DNA from: Sphingobium sufflavum
GTDB lineage: Bacteria; Pseudomonadota; Alphaproteobacteria; Sphingomonadales; Sphingomonadaceae
Assembly: GCF_021403115.1 (NCBI RefSeq)
Contig: NZ_JAJSSH010000004.1
Coordinates: forward strand, 248,001-312,000
Reading direction: 5' to 3'
DNA length: 64,000 bases
Under the pieces are notes generated by a model. The model worked only from the letters and a program-made list of their open reading frames with translations. It ran no database searches and had not been told where the DNA came from. Shown here one piece after another: positions 35,458 to 44,009 of this stretch (positions are counted from its first letter, which is position 1; each line of letters begins with the position of its first letter). The translations under genes were made by a program, and so were the position numbers.

Positions 35458-36765
35458 ATGGCGACGTCCCACCGCCGGCTCAATCTCAACGTCGGCATCA
35501 ATCCCACGGGCTATCTGCCGAACGCCTGGAAATATCGGTCCGGCAGCGTCAAGGACATCGCCAATCCCGACCATTATCTGCGCCTCGCCCGCATCGCGCA
35601 TCGCGGCGTGTTCGACGCGGTGTTCGTGTCGGACATGCCGCTCCTGCGGCTGGGCCGGGATTCCCGTCCGGGGCAGACCATCGACCCGCTGATCCTCGCC
35701 ACCGCGCTGACGGCGCAGGTGCCCGACATCGGCTTTGTCGCGACCGTCTCCTCCACCTTCAACTCGCCCTATAATCTGGCGCGGCGGGCGCAGTCGGTGG
35801 ACATCATGTCCGGCGGGCGGCTGGTCATCAACATCGTCTCCAACTTCGTGCCGGAAGTCGCCGCCAATTTCGGCCGCGATCCCCTGCCCCCGCGCGAGGT
35901 GCGCTATCCCCGCGCGGTCGAGTTCGTCGACGTCGCCAAGAAACTGTGGGCAAGCTGGGACCGCAGCCGGGAGGGCGAAGTGCCGGACGACCAGTTCTGG
36001 GACGACTCCTCCGCCCATACCATCGACCATGACGGCGCCCATTTCTACGTGCGCGGCCCCCTCAACGTGCCGCGCAGCCTGCAAGGGCACCCCGTCATCG
36101 CACAGGCCGGCGCGTCGGAGGGCGGCATCGACCTCGCCGCCCGCCATGGCGAAGTCCTCTACGCCAATGTCCTGTCGCGCGGGGCCGGTCATGCGCTGGG
36201 CAAGAAGGTGCGCGATCTCGCCGTCACCTATGGCCGCGATCCGTCCTCCATCCGCCTGATGCCCGGCCTTGTCGCGATCGTCGCGGACAGCCGGGAGGCG
36301 GCGCTGCGCAAGCATGAACTGTTCAGCGGCGCAGGGTCGGAGGACGGCCTGCTCGCCCGCTTCGTGGAGGCGCACGGGCTGGACCCCGCGACCTTCGATC
36401 CCGACGCGCCGCTCAACCCTGCCGACTTCGTGCCCGATCCCAACCGGCAGCAGGCGCTGGGCTTCACCCTCGGCCTCGTCGATCTCCTTACCCACGATAG
36501 CCTGACCGCGCGGGAGGCCGTGCGGCGGTCGGAGGGCAATCACCGCCTCCTCCTCGGCACGGCGGAGGAGGTGGCCGACCAGATCATCGACCTGTGGGCC
36601 GATGGCTCCGTCGACGGCTACACGCTCCAGCCGCCGCGCGCGCCCGACGACATCATCGAATTCGTCGACAAGGTGATCCCCATCCTTCAGGACCGCGGCG
36701 TCTATCCGCGCGAATATGTGGGCGACACCATCCGCGAACGCTACGGCCTGCCCCACCCGGCCTGA
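35458..36765 (+). CDS. DszA/NtaA-like flavin-dependent monooxygenase
   Basis: 435 residues, bacterial luciferase-like fold of the NtaA/SnaA/DszA group (flavin-dependent oxidoreductases using FMNH2). Family signatures: FVSDMPLL, STFNSPYNLARRAQSVDIMS, VSNF after the GGRL strand, and FYVRGPLNVPRSLQGHPVIA with QAGASEGGIDLAARHGE. DszA opens the sulfone ring of dibenzothiophene sulfone to a sulfinate; relatives cleave C-N or C-S bonds in chelators and sulfones. In this cluster it could supply a sulfinate to the neighbouring desulfinases. AAAGG lies seven bases before the ATG. An imperfect G/C stem (about 36792-36828) follows the gene. Confidence 0.82.
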   Translation: MATSHRRLNLNVGINPTGYLPNAWKYRSGSVKDIANPDHYLRLARIAHRGVFDAVFVSDMPLLRLGRDSRPGQTIDPLILATALTAQVPDIGFVATVSSTFNSPYNLARRAQSVDIMSGGRLVINIVSNFVPEVAANFGRDPLPPREVRYPRAVEFVDVAKKLWASWDRSREGEVPDDQFWDDSSAHTIDHDGAHFYVRGPLNVPRSLQGHPVIAQAGASEGGIDLAARHGEVLYANVLSRGAGHALGKKVRDLAVTYGRDPSSIRLMPGLVAIVADSREAALRKHELFSGAGSEDGLLARFVEAHGLDPATFDPDAPLNPADFVPDPNRQQALGFTLGLVDLLTHDSLTAREAVRRSEGNHRLLLGTAEEVADQIIDLWADGSVDGYTLQPPRAPDDIIEFVDKVIPILQDRGVYPREYVGDTIRERYGLPHPA

Positions 36766-37013
36766 CCCCATCCGACGGACGGCGGCGGCGCGGGGAGGCC
36801 GCCCGCCACCGGCGGCGGGCCTCTCCCCCGGACCGGGCACGCCCACGCGCCCGTCTCCGGTCTCTTTCTGCCTACCCCCTTTTTGCGCGCCCTTTCTGCG
36901 CGAACTGTCTCACCACCGCCCCTTGCAACCGTGACCGGATGCAATATGCCTTGGCCGTCCGGCGCCGTCCGGACAGGCCCGACCGCAAGGGATAAGGGGC
37001 AGGCGGAGAGATT

Positions 37014-37535
37014 GTGCGTGAAAGACGGCGCGTGAAGAAGCAGATGTCCAACCCCACCCAGCTCGTCATCAACGAGGCGGAGGGCATCGGCGTGCTCGAT
37101 GGCCTTGCCAGCGTGCAGTTGCGCCGGGTCGACACCTTGTTGCTACGCGGCTTCGCGCATGTCTCCAAGGCCATGCACCTGCGTCCCGGCATGATCTCCT
37201 GCCTCGGCCTGATCGTCGCCCATCCCGGCATCTCGCAAAAGGATATTGCGGCGCGCACCGGGCGGGACAAGTCGATCATCGTCAGCCTGATCGACAGTCT
37301 GGAGGAACGCGGCTGGGCGACCCGCACCCGGTCGAAGGTCGATCACCGCCGCTACGAACTGCGCCCCACGGCGGAGGGGGAGAGGCGGCTGGAGGAGCTG
37401 GCGCGGGATATTCGCGAGCTGGAGGGCGGGATGCTCGCCGGCGTGACCCCGCAGGATCTGGAACAGCTCTTCCACCTCCTCCAGAAAATGCATCATTCCT
37501 GCGTCAGCTTTCTCAAAAACCAGCCAAAATCTTAG
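37014..37535 (+). CDS. MarR-family transcriptional regulator
   Basis: 173 residues from GTG at 37014, which has GGAG five bases upstream; ATG at 37044 is an alternative. Winged helix with SQKDIAARTGRDKSIIVSLI (about 75-94) and wing ATRTRSKVDHRRYELRPT, then a leucine-rich dimer helix. It differs clearly from the MarR gene at 29820. Located between the DszA-like gene and TonB receptor B, which it may control, as the shared motif lies in the gap between them. Confidence 0.84.
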   Translation: MRERRRVKKQMSNPTQLVINEAEGIGVLDGLASVQLRRVDTLLLRGFAHVSKAMHLRPGMISCLGLIVAHPGISQKDIAARTGRDKSIIVSLIDSLEERGWATRTRSKVDHRRYELRPTAEGERRLEELARDIRELEGGMLAGVTPQDLEQLFHLLQKMHHSCVSFLKNQPKS

Positions 37536-37562
37536 GGAAACGCGGCGATCTGTGGCCATTAC

Positions 37563-37591
37563 GGCACAGATCGCACAAAATAATGCACCAT
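37563..37591 (+). promoter_or_regulatory. Shared upstream motif, copy B
   Basis: GGCACAG, seven variable bases, AAAAT, one variable base, ATGCACCAT, with the same spacing as the copy ahead of receptor A (28009-28037). Lies 145 bases before the receptor B start. The flanks of the two copies are also partly alike. Confidence 0.6.
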
Positions 37592-37735
37592 CGCTCCAAT
37601 AATGGTTGAACTTTTCAACTGAGGATGAGAAGCTTCCTTCAGAGGCCGGGGATGCCCTTCCCGCTGGGTGTATAGGAATTCACCGGCCCTGTAAATTCGG
37701 ACTGGCACAGGCCAGCCGACATTGGGGAGGATGTC

Positions 37736-40189
37736 ATGAACCTGATTACCAGGCTCGCCTTTGCGAGCGTCAGCCTGATCGCGCTCAACACCGCTGCATC
37801 GGCCCAGACCCAGGGTCCGGCCCAGGGCGAAACCGTCGAAACCGAAACCATCATCGTGGAGGCCCGCCGCCGCGACGAAAGCGCGCAGGACGTGCCGCTG
37901 GTGGTCAACGCCGTGACGTCGGAGAAGATCAGCCAGCTCAACCTGCGCGACTTCAAGGATATTCAGTCGGTCGTCCCCGGCCTGGCGATGACCAGCAACA
38001 GCAATGGCATCGGCACCACATCGTCGGTGCGCGGCGTCAATTTCGACGTGAACGCCAGCGGCGCCTTCGGCACCATCGAATATTATCTCAACGACACGCC
38101 GATGACCTCCGGCGCGATCTTCAACGCGCTGTTCGACATCGGCCAGATCGAGGTACTGCGCGGCCCGCAGGGTACGTTGCGCGGCAAGGCGTCGCCGTCC
38201 GGTTCCATCACCATCCAGCACAAGAAGCCGCATCTGTACGATGCCGGCGGCTATGTCATGGGCACCGTCACCGACATCAACGGGCTGAACGTCAATGGCG
38301 CCGTCAGCCTGCCCATCATTCCCGGCAAGCTGGCGATCCGCGTCGCGGGCCTTGCCTCGCGCGATGAAGGCAGCCGGGTCCGCAGCATCAATAGCCCGCT
38401 GTCCCCTTATGCCCGTTCCACGGCGGGCCGTGTCTTCCTGCGCGCCGAACCGACCGACTGGCTGAACGGCGAGGCCGTGTACCAGCATATCGAACAGAGC
38501 GCGCGCCAGTTCAACCAGGCCGCCTGCTTCAACCAATTCTCCGCCGCCGCCCCGGCCTGCCCGGTGACGATCCGGCCGGAGGACCGTCTGGGCATCCAGA
38601 AGGGCGCACAGATTACGCGGAGCATCTACGACATCTTCACCTGGAAGGCGTCGGCCGGTTTTGCCGGACAGCGGCTCTATTATGCCGGCCAGCACACCCG
38701 GCAATTCATCAACAGCTTTGGGATCGGCGACGACGCCAACAAGGTCAACGGCGTCTTCTGCGGCACCTGCACCACCAATGATTCCAAGATGGACACGCAC
38801 GAAGTGCGTTTGCAGAACGAGGAACTGGTGTTCGGCCTGTTCGACTATGTCGTCGGCTATTTCAAATATAAGGCGAACACGCCAAGCTATCTGGTCACGG
38901 GCCGGGTTTCCGGCGGCACCGCGGATGCTCCGGTCTTCGCCTTCTCGCCCACGCTGCGCACCTCGCTGGTCAAGGAAGAATCCTTCTTCGGCAACGTGGT
39001 GCTGCATCTGGGCGAGCGGACAGAATTTTCCGGCGGTGCCCGTCATATCGAGGTCAACAGCGACTCGCGCCTGTTCACCGTCGTCCTGCCCGCCGGCACC
39101 ACCGCACCGCAACTGACCACCGCGACCGACCTGCGCCCGCTCATCACCAGCGGCACGCCGATCGAACTGCTGTTCGGCGCGCCCAACCCGCGCACGTTCA
39201 AGAAGTGGATCTATTCCGCCAACGCCAAGCATCGCTTCAGCGACGACTTCATGGTCTATGCCAATTTCGGCACGTCCTTCCGGCCCGGCAACAATGTCGT
39301 GCGCTTCCCGCAGAGCGCCCGCACCTCCGCGCTGGAAACCAGCTTCCTCGTGACCCCGCCAGAAACGTCCAACTCCTATGAAATCGGCTTCAAGTCGGAA
39401 TTCCTGCGCGACACGCTCAAGCTGAACGTCGCGGCCTATCGGCAGGACTTCGTCAACTATCCCTATCGGTCCTCGTCGGGCGTCTTTTACCTGCATTATG
39501 ACTCAGTGGCCGGCAATCCGCGCGTCGCGCAGAGCAATTTCGTCGCGCCCGTGCCCGTGCAGGTCAACGGCGTGGAGGCGGAGATCGACTGGCGCCCCAG
39601 CAAGCGCTTCAACCTGACGCTCAACGGCTCCTATGCGCTGGGCAAGATCAAGAACGGCAATGTGCCCTGCCTCGACCTCAACGGCGATGGCGTGCCCGAC
39701 ACGGGCGGCGCGCCCTCGGCGGCGGCGCTCGGTGCGGTGGTCGGACCGACCGGGACGGGCCAGAATGTGTCGGTCTGCAAGGTCAACTTCCGCTCGTCCA
39801 ACGCCTCCCCATGGGGCGCCAACGTGCAGGCCGAATATTCGCTGCCGGTCAGCAACGGCGCGGACGCCTTTGTCCGCGGCCTGTTCACCTACAGCGGCAG
39901 TTCGCAGAATGACGCCGCCAACATCTACGACGATTATGGCTCCTATGGCCGCCTCAACCTCTATGCCGGTGTCCGGGCGGAGAATGGGGCGTGGGAATTC
40001 ACGCTGTACGGCAAGAATATCTTCCGCAACGACACGGTGCTGGCCACGACCAACGGCGCGATGTTCACGACAGTGGGCACCACCACCGCCACGTCCGAAT
40101 ATATCGGCCTGGGCAACCCCAGCTCGCCCGGCCTCGTCGGCCCGCGTGAGTTCGGCCTGACCGCCCGCTTCGCCTTCGGTTCGCGCTAG
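37736..40189 (+). CDS. TonB-dependent receptor, paralogue B of the organosulfur cluster
   Basis: 817 residues. Signal peptide MNLITRLAFASVSLIALNTA then ASA-Q, TonB-box-like region IIVEARRRDESAQDVPLVV, plug with TTSSVRGVNFDVNASGAFG and LFDIGQIEVLRGPQGTLRGK, and a barrel ending LTARFAFGSR. Strikingly like receptor A in plug, loop placement and C-terminus, so the two arose by duplication and may differ in cargo or affinity. Extracellular loops contain Cys pairs (CFNQFSAAAPAC, FCGTCTTND) that are absent at the matching place in receptor A. Predicted outer-membrane importer for the cluster's substrate; cargo is inference. Confidence 0.9.
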   Translation: MNLITRLAFASVSLIALNTAASAQTQGPAQGETVETETIIVEARRRDESAQDVPLVVNAVTSEKISQLNLRDFKDIQSVVPGLAMTSNSNGIGTTSSVRGVNFDVNASGAFGTIEYYLNDTPMTSGAIFNALFDIGQIEVLRGPQGTLRGKASPSGSITIQHKKPHLYDAGGYVMGTVTDINGLNVNGAVSLPIIPGKLAIRVAGLASRDEGSRVRSINSPLSPYARSTAGRVFLRAEPTDWLNGEAVYQHIEQSARQFNQAACFNQFSAAAPACPVTIRPEDRLGIQKGAQITRSIYDIFTWKASAGFAGQRLYYAGQHTRQFINSFGIGDDANKVNGVFCGTCTTNDSKMDTHEVRLQNEELVFGLFDYVVGYFKYKANTPSYLVTGRVSGGTADAPVFAFSPTLRTSLVKEESFFGNVVLHLGERTEFSGGARHIEVNSDSRLFTVVLPAGTTAPQLTTATDLRPLITSGTPIELLFGAPNPRTFKKWIYSANAKHRFSDDFMVYANFGTSFRPGNNVVRFPQSARTSALETSFLVTPPETSNSYEIGFKSEFLRDTLKLNVAAYRQDFVNYPYRSSSGVFYLHYDSVAGNPRVAQSNFVAPVPVQVNGVEAEIDWRPSKRFNLTLNGSYALGKIKNGNVPCLDLNGDGVPDTGGAPSAAALGAVVGPTGTGQNVSVCKVNFRSSNASPWGANVQAEYSLPVSNGADAFVRGLFTYSGSSQNDAANIYDDYGSYGRLNLYAGVRAENGAWEFTLYGKNIFRNDTVLATTNGAMFTTVGTTTATSEYIGLGNPSSPGLVGPREFGLTARFAFGSR

Positions 40190-40242
40190 AGCGGGGTCCG
40201 ATCCGATCGCATCGGCTCGACGGCTCTGGACTGTTGATCGGC
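40186..40242 (+). repeat. 57-bp dispersed intergenic repeat, copy B
   Basis: Ungapped partner of 31521-31577 (42 of 57 identical). It begins CTAGAGC, so the receptor B stop codon TAG is part of the repeat; insertion or conversion of the repeat may have set the exact end of the gene. Confidence 0.65.
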
Positions 40243-40303
40243 CGCGTTGGCCCAGTCAGCAGAGGATTCCATCCGCTCCGCAAAGGCTCCAGGCGCAGTT
40301 CCT

Positions 40304-40336
40304 GTGCGCCTGCCCCCCCGGAGGGCGCAGGCGCAC
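40304..40336 (+). terminator. Strong G/C hairpin downstream of receptor B
   Basis: Perfect ten-base arms GTGCGCCTGC and GCAGGCGCAC, with additional C/G pairing in the 13-base interior. No T-run follows, so it more likely stabilises the mRNA end than terminates by itself. Confidence 0.45.
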
Positions 40337-40410
40337 AAGACGACGGAAGCATGGTCCGGCCCCTGCGGATCGGATCATGCCCCCGGCATCCCTTTTTCCC
40401 TGACTTGAAG

Positions 40411-40442
40411 CGGCCGGCGGACTTTCCACCGGCCGTCTTTTT
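40411..40442 (+). terminator. Rho-independent terminator downstream of receptor B
   Basis: Seven-base stem CGGCCGG / CCGGCCG with an 11-base loop followed by TCTTTTT. It marks the right end of the organosulfur cluster on the plus strand. Confidence 0.72.
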
Positions 40443-40621
40443 GCAGGGTGCAGGAGAGGATCCTGCCGCCCCGTCCCCCGCGACAGCAGGTTAGCCTGCC
40501 CCACCCCATTGTAATGATTGGCGGAAGCGAAGTTTTTCTACTTTGCCCCCTGTGACTCTACCAATATGCTAGAGATATTACATGGGTCGCCCATACGCGA
40601 CGGATGGTGAGGGAATCGACC

Positions 40622-41629
40622 ATGCACAAGCTGACTGTCTGTGTGAGCGCGTTGCAATCCTGGGCGACCGTCTGCGACCAGTTGCACGTCAGCCATGGCG
40701 AAGCGGACCGGCTGATGGCGCAGGCGCAGGACGGGGTTGTGCCGCTGGGCCAGTTCGTCAGCGCGCTCGAAACCATCGCTACCACCGCGTCCCTGCGCGA
40801 TCTGGGCTGGTCGGTGGGCGAACGCTATGACCTGCGCCTGCTGGGCGAGGTGGGCAGCGCCATGCTCTCCGCCTCAACGCTGGGCAGCGGCCTGCGGCGC
40901 ATCATCGACTATTTCAGCCTGATGCAGGACGCCGCCGAGTTCGAATTGCGGCAGGATGCCGATCAGGTCGTGCTGAGCTATCGCATCCTCGACCCCGAAA
41001 TCTGGCCGCGCCAGCAGGACGCGCTGTTCACCCTGTCGATCATCGCGCAACTGCTGCGCCGGGCCATCGGCTTTGGCTGGGATCAGGTGCAGGTCGCGCT
41101 GGAAAGCGACGACCCGGCCATCGCCGCGGAGCTGTGCCGCCGCACTGGCGTCGCCTGTTCCGACAATGCGGACAGCAACAGCATCCGCTTTCCGGCCCAT
41201 TTCATGGCGCTGCCGCTGGTCGCCAGCGGCGATGTGATCCCGCCCGACTATCGCGCGCTGAACCGCAACATGGTGCGCAAGCGCCGGGCGATGAGCATCG
41301 AGCTGCGGGTGCGGACCGCCGTCTATCGTCATCTGGGGTCCGACACACTGGACCAGGAGCATATCGCCGGGGAATTGGGCATGTCCACCCGCACCCTGCG
41401 GCGCAAGCTGGCGGAGGAGAACAGCTCCTTCCAGCAGATCCTCTACGCCTGCCGGATGCGGCAGGCGGCGCTGCAATTCAGCCTGCGCCGCACCGTGTCC
41501 ATCGCGGACATGGCGCTGCGCCTCGGCTATTCGGAGCACAGCGCCTTCACCCGCGCCTTTTCCCGCTGGAGCGGCATGCCGCCGCATATCTTCCAGCAGG
41601 CGGGACGCAGCGTCGCCTCAGCCTTCTGA
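40622..41629 (+). CDS. AraC-family regulator with arabinose-binding-like N-domain
   Basis: 335 residues. The N-terminal about 200 residues resemble the helical sensor of OruR/ArgR-type AraC proteins (LGEVGSAMLSASTLGSGLRR, DYFSLMQDAAEFEL). The C-terminal pair of helix-turn-helix motifs is clear: ELGMSTRTLRRKLAEENSSF and ADMALRLGYSEHSAFTRAFS, then WSGMPPHIFQ. GGGA lies upstream of the chosen ATG; another in-frame ATG is at 40604. Likely activator of nearby catabolic genes; its 3' end overlaps the convergent isochorismatase-like gene by 12 bases. Confidence 0.85.
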   Translation: MHKLTVCVSALQSWATVCDQLHVSHGEADRLMAQAQDGVVPLGQFVSALETIATTASLRDLGWSVGERYDLRLLGEVGSAMLSASTLGSGLRRIIDYFSLMQDAAEFELRQDADQVVLSYRILDPEIWPRQQDALFTLSIIAQLLRRAIGFGWDQVQVALESDDPAIAAELCRRTGVACSDNADSNSIRFPAHFMALPLVASGDVIPPDYRALNRNMVRKRRAMSIELRVRTAVYRHLGSDTLDQEHIAGELGMSTRTLRRKLAEENSSFQQILYACRMRQAALQFSLRRTVSIADMALRLGYSEHSAFTRAFSRWSGMPPHIFQQAGRSVASAF

Positions 41630-42190
41630 GGCGGCGACGGAGAGGCTCTCCCGATACTCCTGTGCCGACTGGACGGCGGCGATGCCAAAACCCAGCGCGG
41701 CGAGGAAGGCGGCATGGACCTGCCGCGCCGGAACCTCCACGTCGCCAAAGCTCAGGTCGCGCGTCGCCACCGCATCATGGATGACGGTGACGGAGAGGCC
41801 CAGATCGGCCGCCGCCCGTGCGGTGGAATCGACGCAGATATGCGCCATCGCCCCCGCCAGCACGACCGCCTCCACCCCCAGATCGTCGATCAGCGTCTGG
41901 AGGTCGGTGTCGCGAAAGGCGTTGGGGAAAGCCTTGGTGATGACCGGCTCCACCCCCTGCGGCGCGACCAGGGGGTGGATGGCCACGCCCGGCGTCCCCC
42001 GGACAAAGAAGGGCGCATCCTCACCGGGAAATTCATGGCGGACATGGATGACCGGCGTTCCGCTGCGCCGCGCGGCATCCAGCAGGCTGGCGGCCTGCCC
42101 CGCCGCGGCCTCCACATCCACCAGCGGGAAGCGGCCGCCGGGGAAATAATCCTGTTGCAGGTCGATGAGGATGAGGGCGTGCTGTGCCAT
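41618..42190 (-). CDS. Isochorismatase-like cysteine hydrolase
   Basis: 190 residues, the standard length. Catalytic triad visible: Asp10 in ALILIDLQQDYF, Lys in VITKAFPNAF and Cys in AGAMAHICVDSTARA with the preceding cis-peptide turn. This superfamily splits amides, carbamates, isochorismate or urea derivatives (nicotinamidases, biurets, N-carbamoyl compounds). No specific subgroup could be chosen. AAAGG lies upstream of the ATG. It may be the last gene of a minus-strand unit with the decarboxylase and adenylate-forming genes, being 34 bases after the latter. Confidence 0.82.
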   Translation of the reverse strand: MAQHALILIDLQQDYFPGGRFPLVDVEAAAGQAASLLDAARRSGTPVIHVRHEFPGEDAPFFVRGTPGVAIHPLVAPQGVEPVITKAFPNAFRDTDLQTLIDDLGVEAVVLAGAMAHICVDSTARAAADLGLSVTVIHDAVATRDLSFGDVEVPARQVHAAFLAALGFGIAAVQSAQEYRESLSVAASEG

Positions 42191-42224
42191 GGTCTGCCTT
42201 TCTGTTGGATTGTCTCTTGGATGT

Positions 42225-44009
42225 TCAGCGGGTTTCGACGAGGAGCGGCACCTTGCCGACCTCCGTCAGGTGCAGGCCGGGCGCACCCGGCGTCAGGAGC
42301 GAGAGGGTGAAGCGATAGCCGCCGTTCATCAGCGCGTTCAACGCCCCGGCGGCATCGCAGCGCGCGCCCAGCGACCGGACCAGCCCCGTCACCAGCGCGC
42401 GCGACGCGGCGACGCTGGCGGCCTGCCCGGCGAGTGACTCCGCGTTGGGCGTCACCACGATCAGCCGGAACGTGCGGGCCGCATGGTCCAGCCGGATCTG
42501 CACATCCTCCGCCTCCCCCTCTATGTCCAGCAGGCCCCGGCGGCGCAGGTTGACGGCAATGCCTCCCAGCGCGTCCGTCGCGAAAAAGCCCAGCGGGCCG
42601 ATGGCGAAACGGTCGCTGCTACGCCCGACATATTCGAATTGCACCGCGTTCAGCGCCGCCGTCTGCCGGTCCTCCCGCCGGACGACCCGGTCGCCGAGGC
42701 GATAGCGCAGGACGGGCGCGCCATGGCCGAACAGGCGGGTGACGACCAGTTCGCCCTCCTCCCCCACGTCCACCCATCGGCCCTGTTCGTCCACCACCTC
42801 CACCAGATGCAGGCCCGGCACCGCCGTCAGCACGGGCGAGTCCACCTCCAGTTGCAGGCCGATCGTCTCCGCCTGCATCGCGGCGAAGAAGCTGAGGATG
42901 GACAGGTTGGGATAGGCGGCTTTCAGGTCGGCCCGCACGCGCGGCTGTATCTCGCCGCTGCCATAGAGGGCGACGCGGAAGCTCGCCCGCTCCTCCGGCG
43001 ACAGGTGGTTGGCGTGGCTGACCAGATCCGCGATGCTGCGGCTGGTGCCCATGATCGCCTTGGCCCCCGGATAGGCGAGGATGCGGCCAAAGACATGGCG
43101 GTCGATCGCGCCCGCGCCGATGAAGTTGATGCCCGGTATCCGCTGCAACACCCCGCCGACCATGGTGCTGCTGCTCCACATCATATGGTCGGCCAGCGTG
43201 GTGGCGACCCAGTGGGGACCATCGCCGGGCATGTGGGGCGCCACGACATGGCGGCCCAGAAAGGCGCCTGCCCATGCATAGGTGTCCCACAGTTCGTCGA
43301 GCGGATAGACGATCTCGCTCGGCTTGCCCGACGCCGTGCCGCCGCTGGTCGCGACCTGGTACCCGCCCCGCTCCACCGGCACGACCAGCCCCGGCCGGTC
43401 CTCCGCATAATAGATGCGCGACAATTCCTTGTCGGTCAGGGGCAGCGACTGGAAGGCATCGAAATCCGCCACGGGATCGGTGCCGACCGCGCCCGCGATC
43501 CGGTCTCGCCACAGCGGATTGACCCGGCTGATCGCCACGAGTTGGCGGAGCCTGCGCTGCACCAGCGCCTGCTGTACGGGCAGGGACAGCCGGTCGATGG
43601 GCGTGTTCGTCCGCTTCTCCGCCGCGTGCAGTGCCGTCAGGAACGTCGGCAGGGCCAGCACATCGTCGACGCTGCGCGGCTGGAGCTGCGCGTCGGGCAG
43701 CACCGCCTCCGCCAACGCCCGCGCCGCTTCCCGCACCAGTTCGGCGGGGGCGGGATGCGGCGCGGCGGACGGGGGCGGTGGGGGATCGCCCGGCATGGCA
43801 GGGGAAGACGCCGGATGAGAGGATGCGGGGTCGCCCGCCATGGCGGTGGGGGAAGCGGGGTGGGAAGGCACGGGATCGGCCGCATGGGAGAGATGGGAGG
43901 CATGGGAGGCCGCGGCGCTGCCCGCCTCTGCGCCCGCACCGGCATCTGCGCCCGAGCCCGCACCGGCACCGGCATCTGCGCCCGCACCCACGTTCAACAG
44001 CCCGCTCAT
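42225..44009 (-). CDS. PaaK-like adenylate-forming enzyme with low-complexity N-terminus
   Basis: 594 residues. The core (about 95-594) resembles phenylacetate-CoA-ligase/F390-synthetase-type enzymes: the phosphate-binding loop ATSGGTASGKPSE, a Glu/Tyr segment near AMQAETIGLQLEV and the hinge YRLGDRVVR. These enzymes activate a carboxylate as acyl-AMP, often for thioester or amide formation. The first about 85 residues are an unusual Ala/Gly/Asp- then Pro/Ser-rich tail (AGADAGAGAGSGADAG) encoded by internal DNA repeats and absent from the family. The start ATG overlaps the stop of the upstream decarboxylase as ATGA, so both are made together. Substrate unknown. Confidence 0.76.
   Translation of the reverse strand: MSGLLNVGAGADAGAGAGSGADAGAGAEAGSAAASHASHLSHAADPVPSHPASPTAMAGDPASSHPASSPAMPGDPPPPPSAAPHPAPAELVREAARALAEAVLPDAQLQPRSVDDVLALPTFLTALHAAEKRTNTPIDRLSLPVQQALVQRRLRQLVAISRVNPLWRDRIAGAVGTDPVADFDAFQSLPLTDKELSRIYYAEDRPGLVVPVERGGYQVATSGGTASGKPSEIVYPLDELWDTYAWAGAFLGRHVVAPHMPGDGPHWVATTLADHMMWSSSTMVGGVLQRIPGINFIGAGAIDRHVFGRILAYPGAKAIMGTSRSIADLVSHANHLSPEERASFRVALYGSGEIQPRVRADLKAAYPNLSILSFFAAMQAETIGLQLEVDSPVLTAVPGLHLVEVVDEQGRWVDVGEEGELVVTRLFGHGAPVLRYRLGDRVVRREDRQTAALNAVQFEYVGRSSDRFAIGPLGFFATDALGGIAVNLRRRGLLDIEGEAEDVQIRLDHAARTFRLIVVTPNAESLAGQAASVAASRALVTGLVRSLGARCDAAGALNALMNGGYRFTLSLLTPGAPGLHLTEVGKVPLLVETR
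43790..43995. repeat. Degenerate repeats inside the adenylate-forming gene
   Basis: The stretch encoding the N-terminal tail contains repeated units, for example GCACCGGCATCTGCGCCCG twice within 43930-43990 and variants of the peptides SHPASP-AM-GDP further in. Units are multiples of three, so copy-number change would keep the frame. Likely length-variable between strains. Confidence 0.6.
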
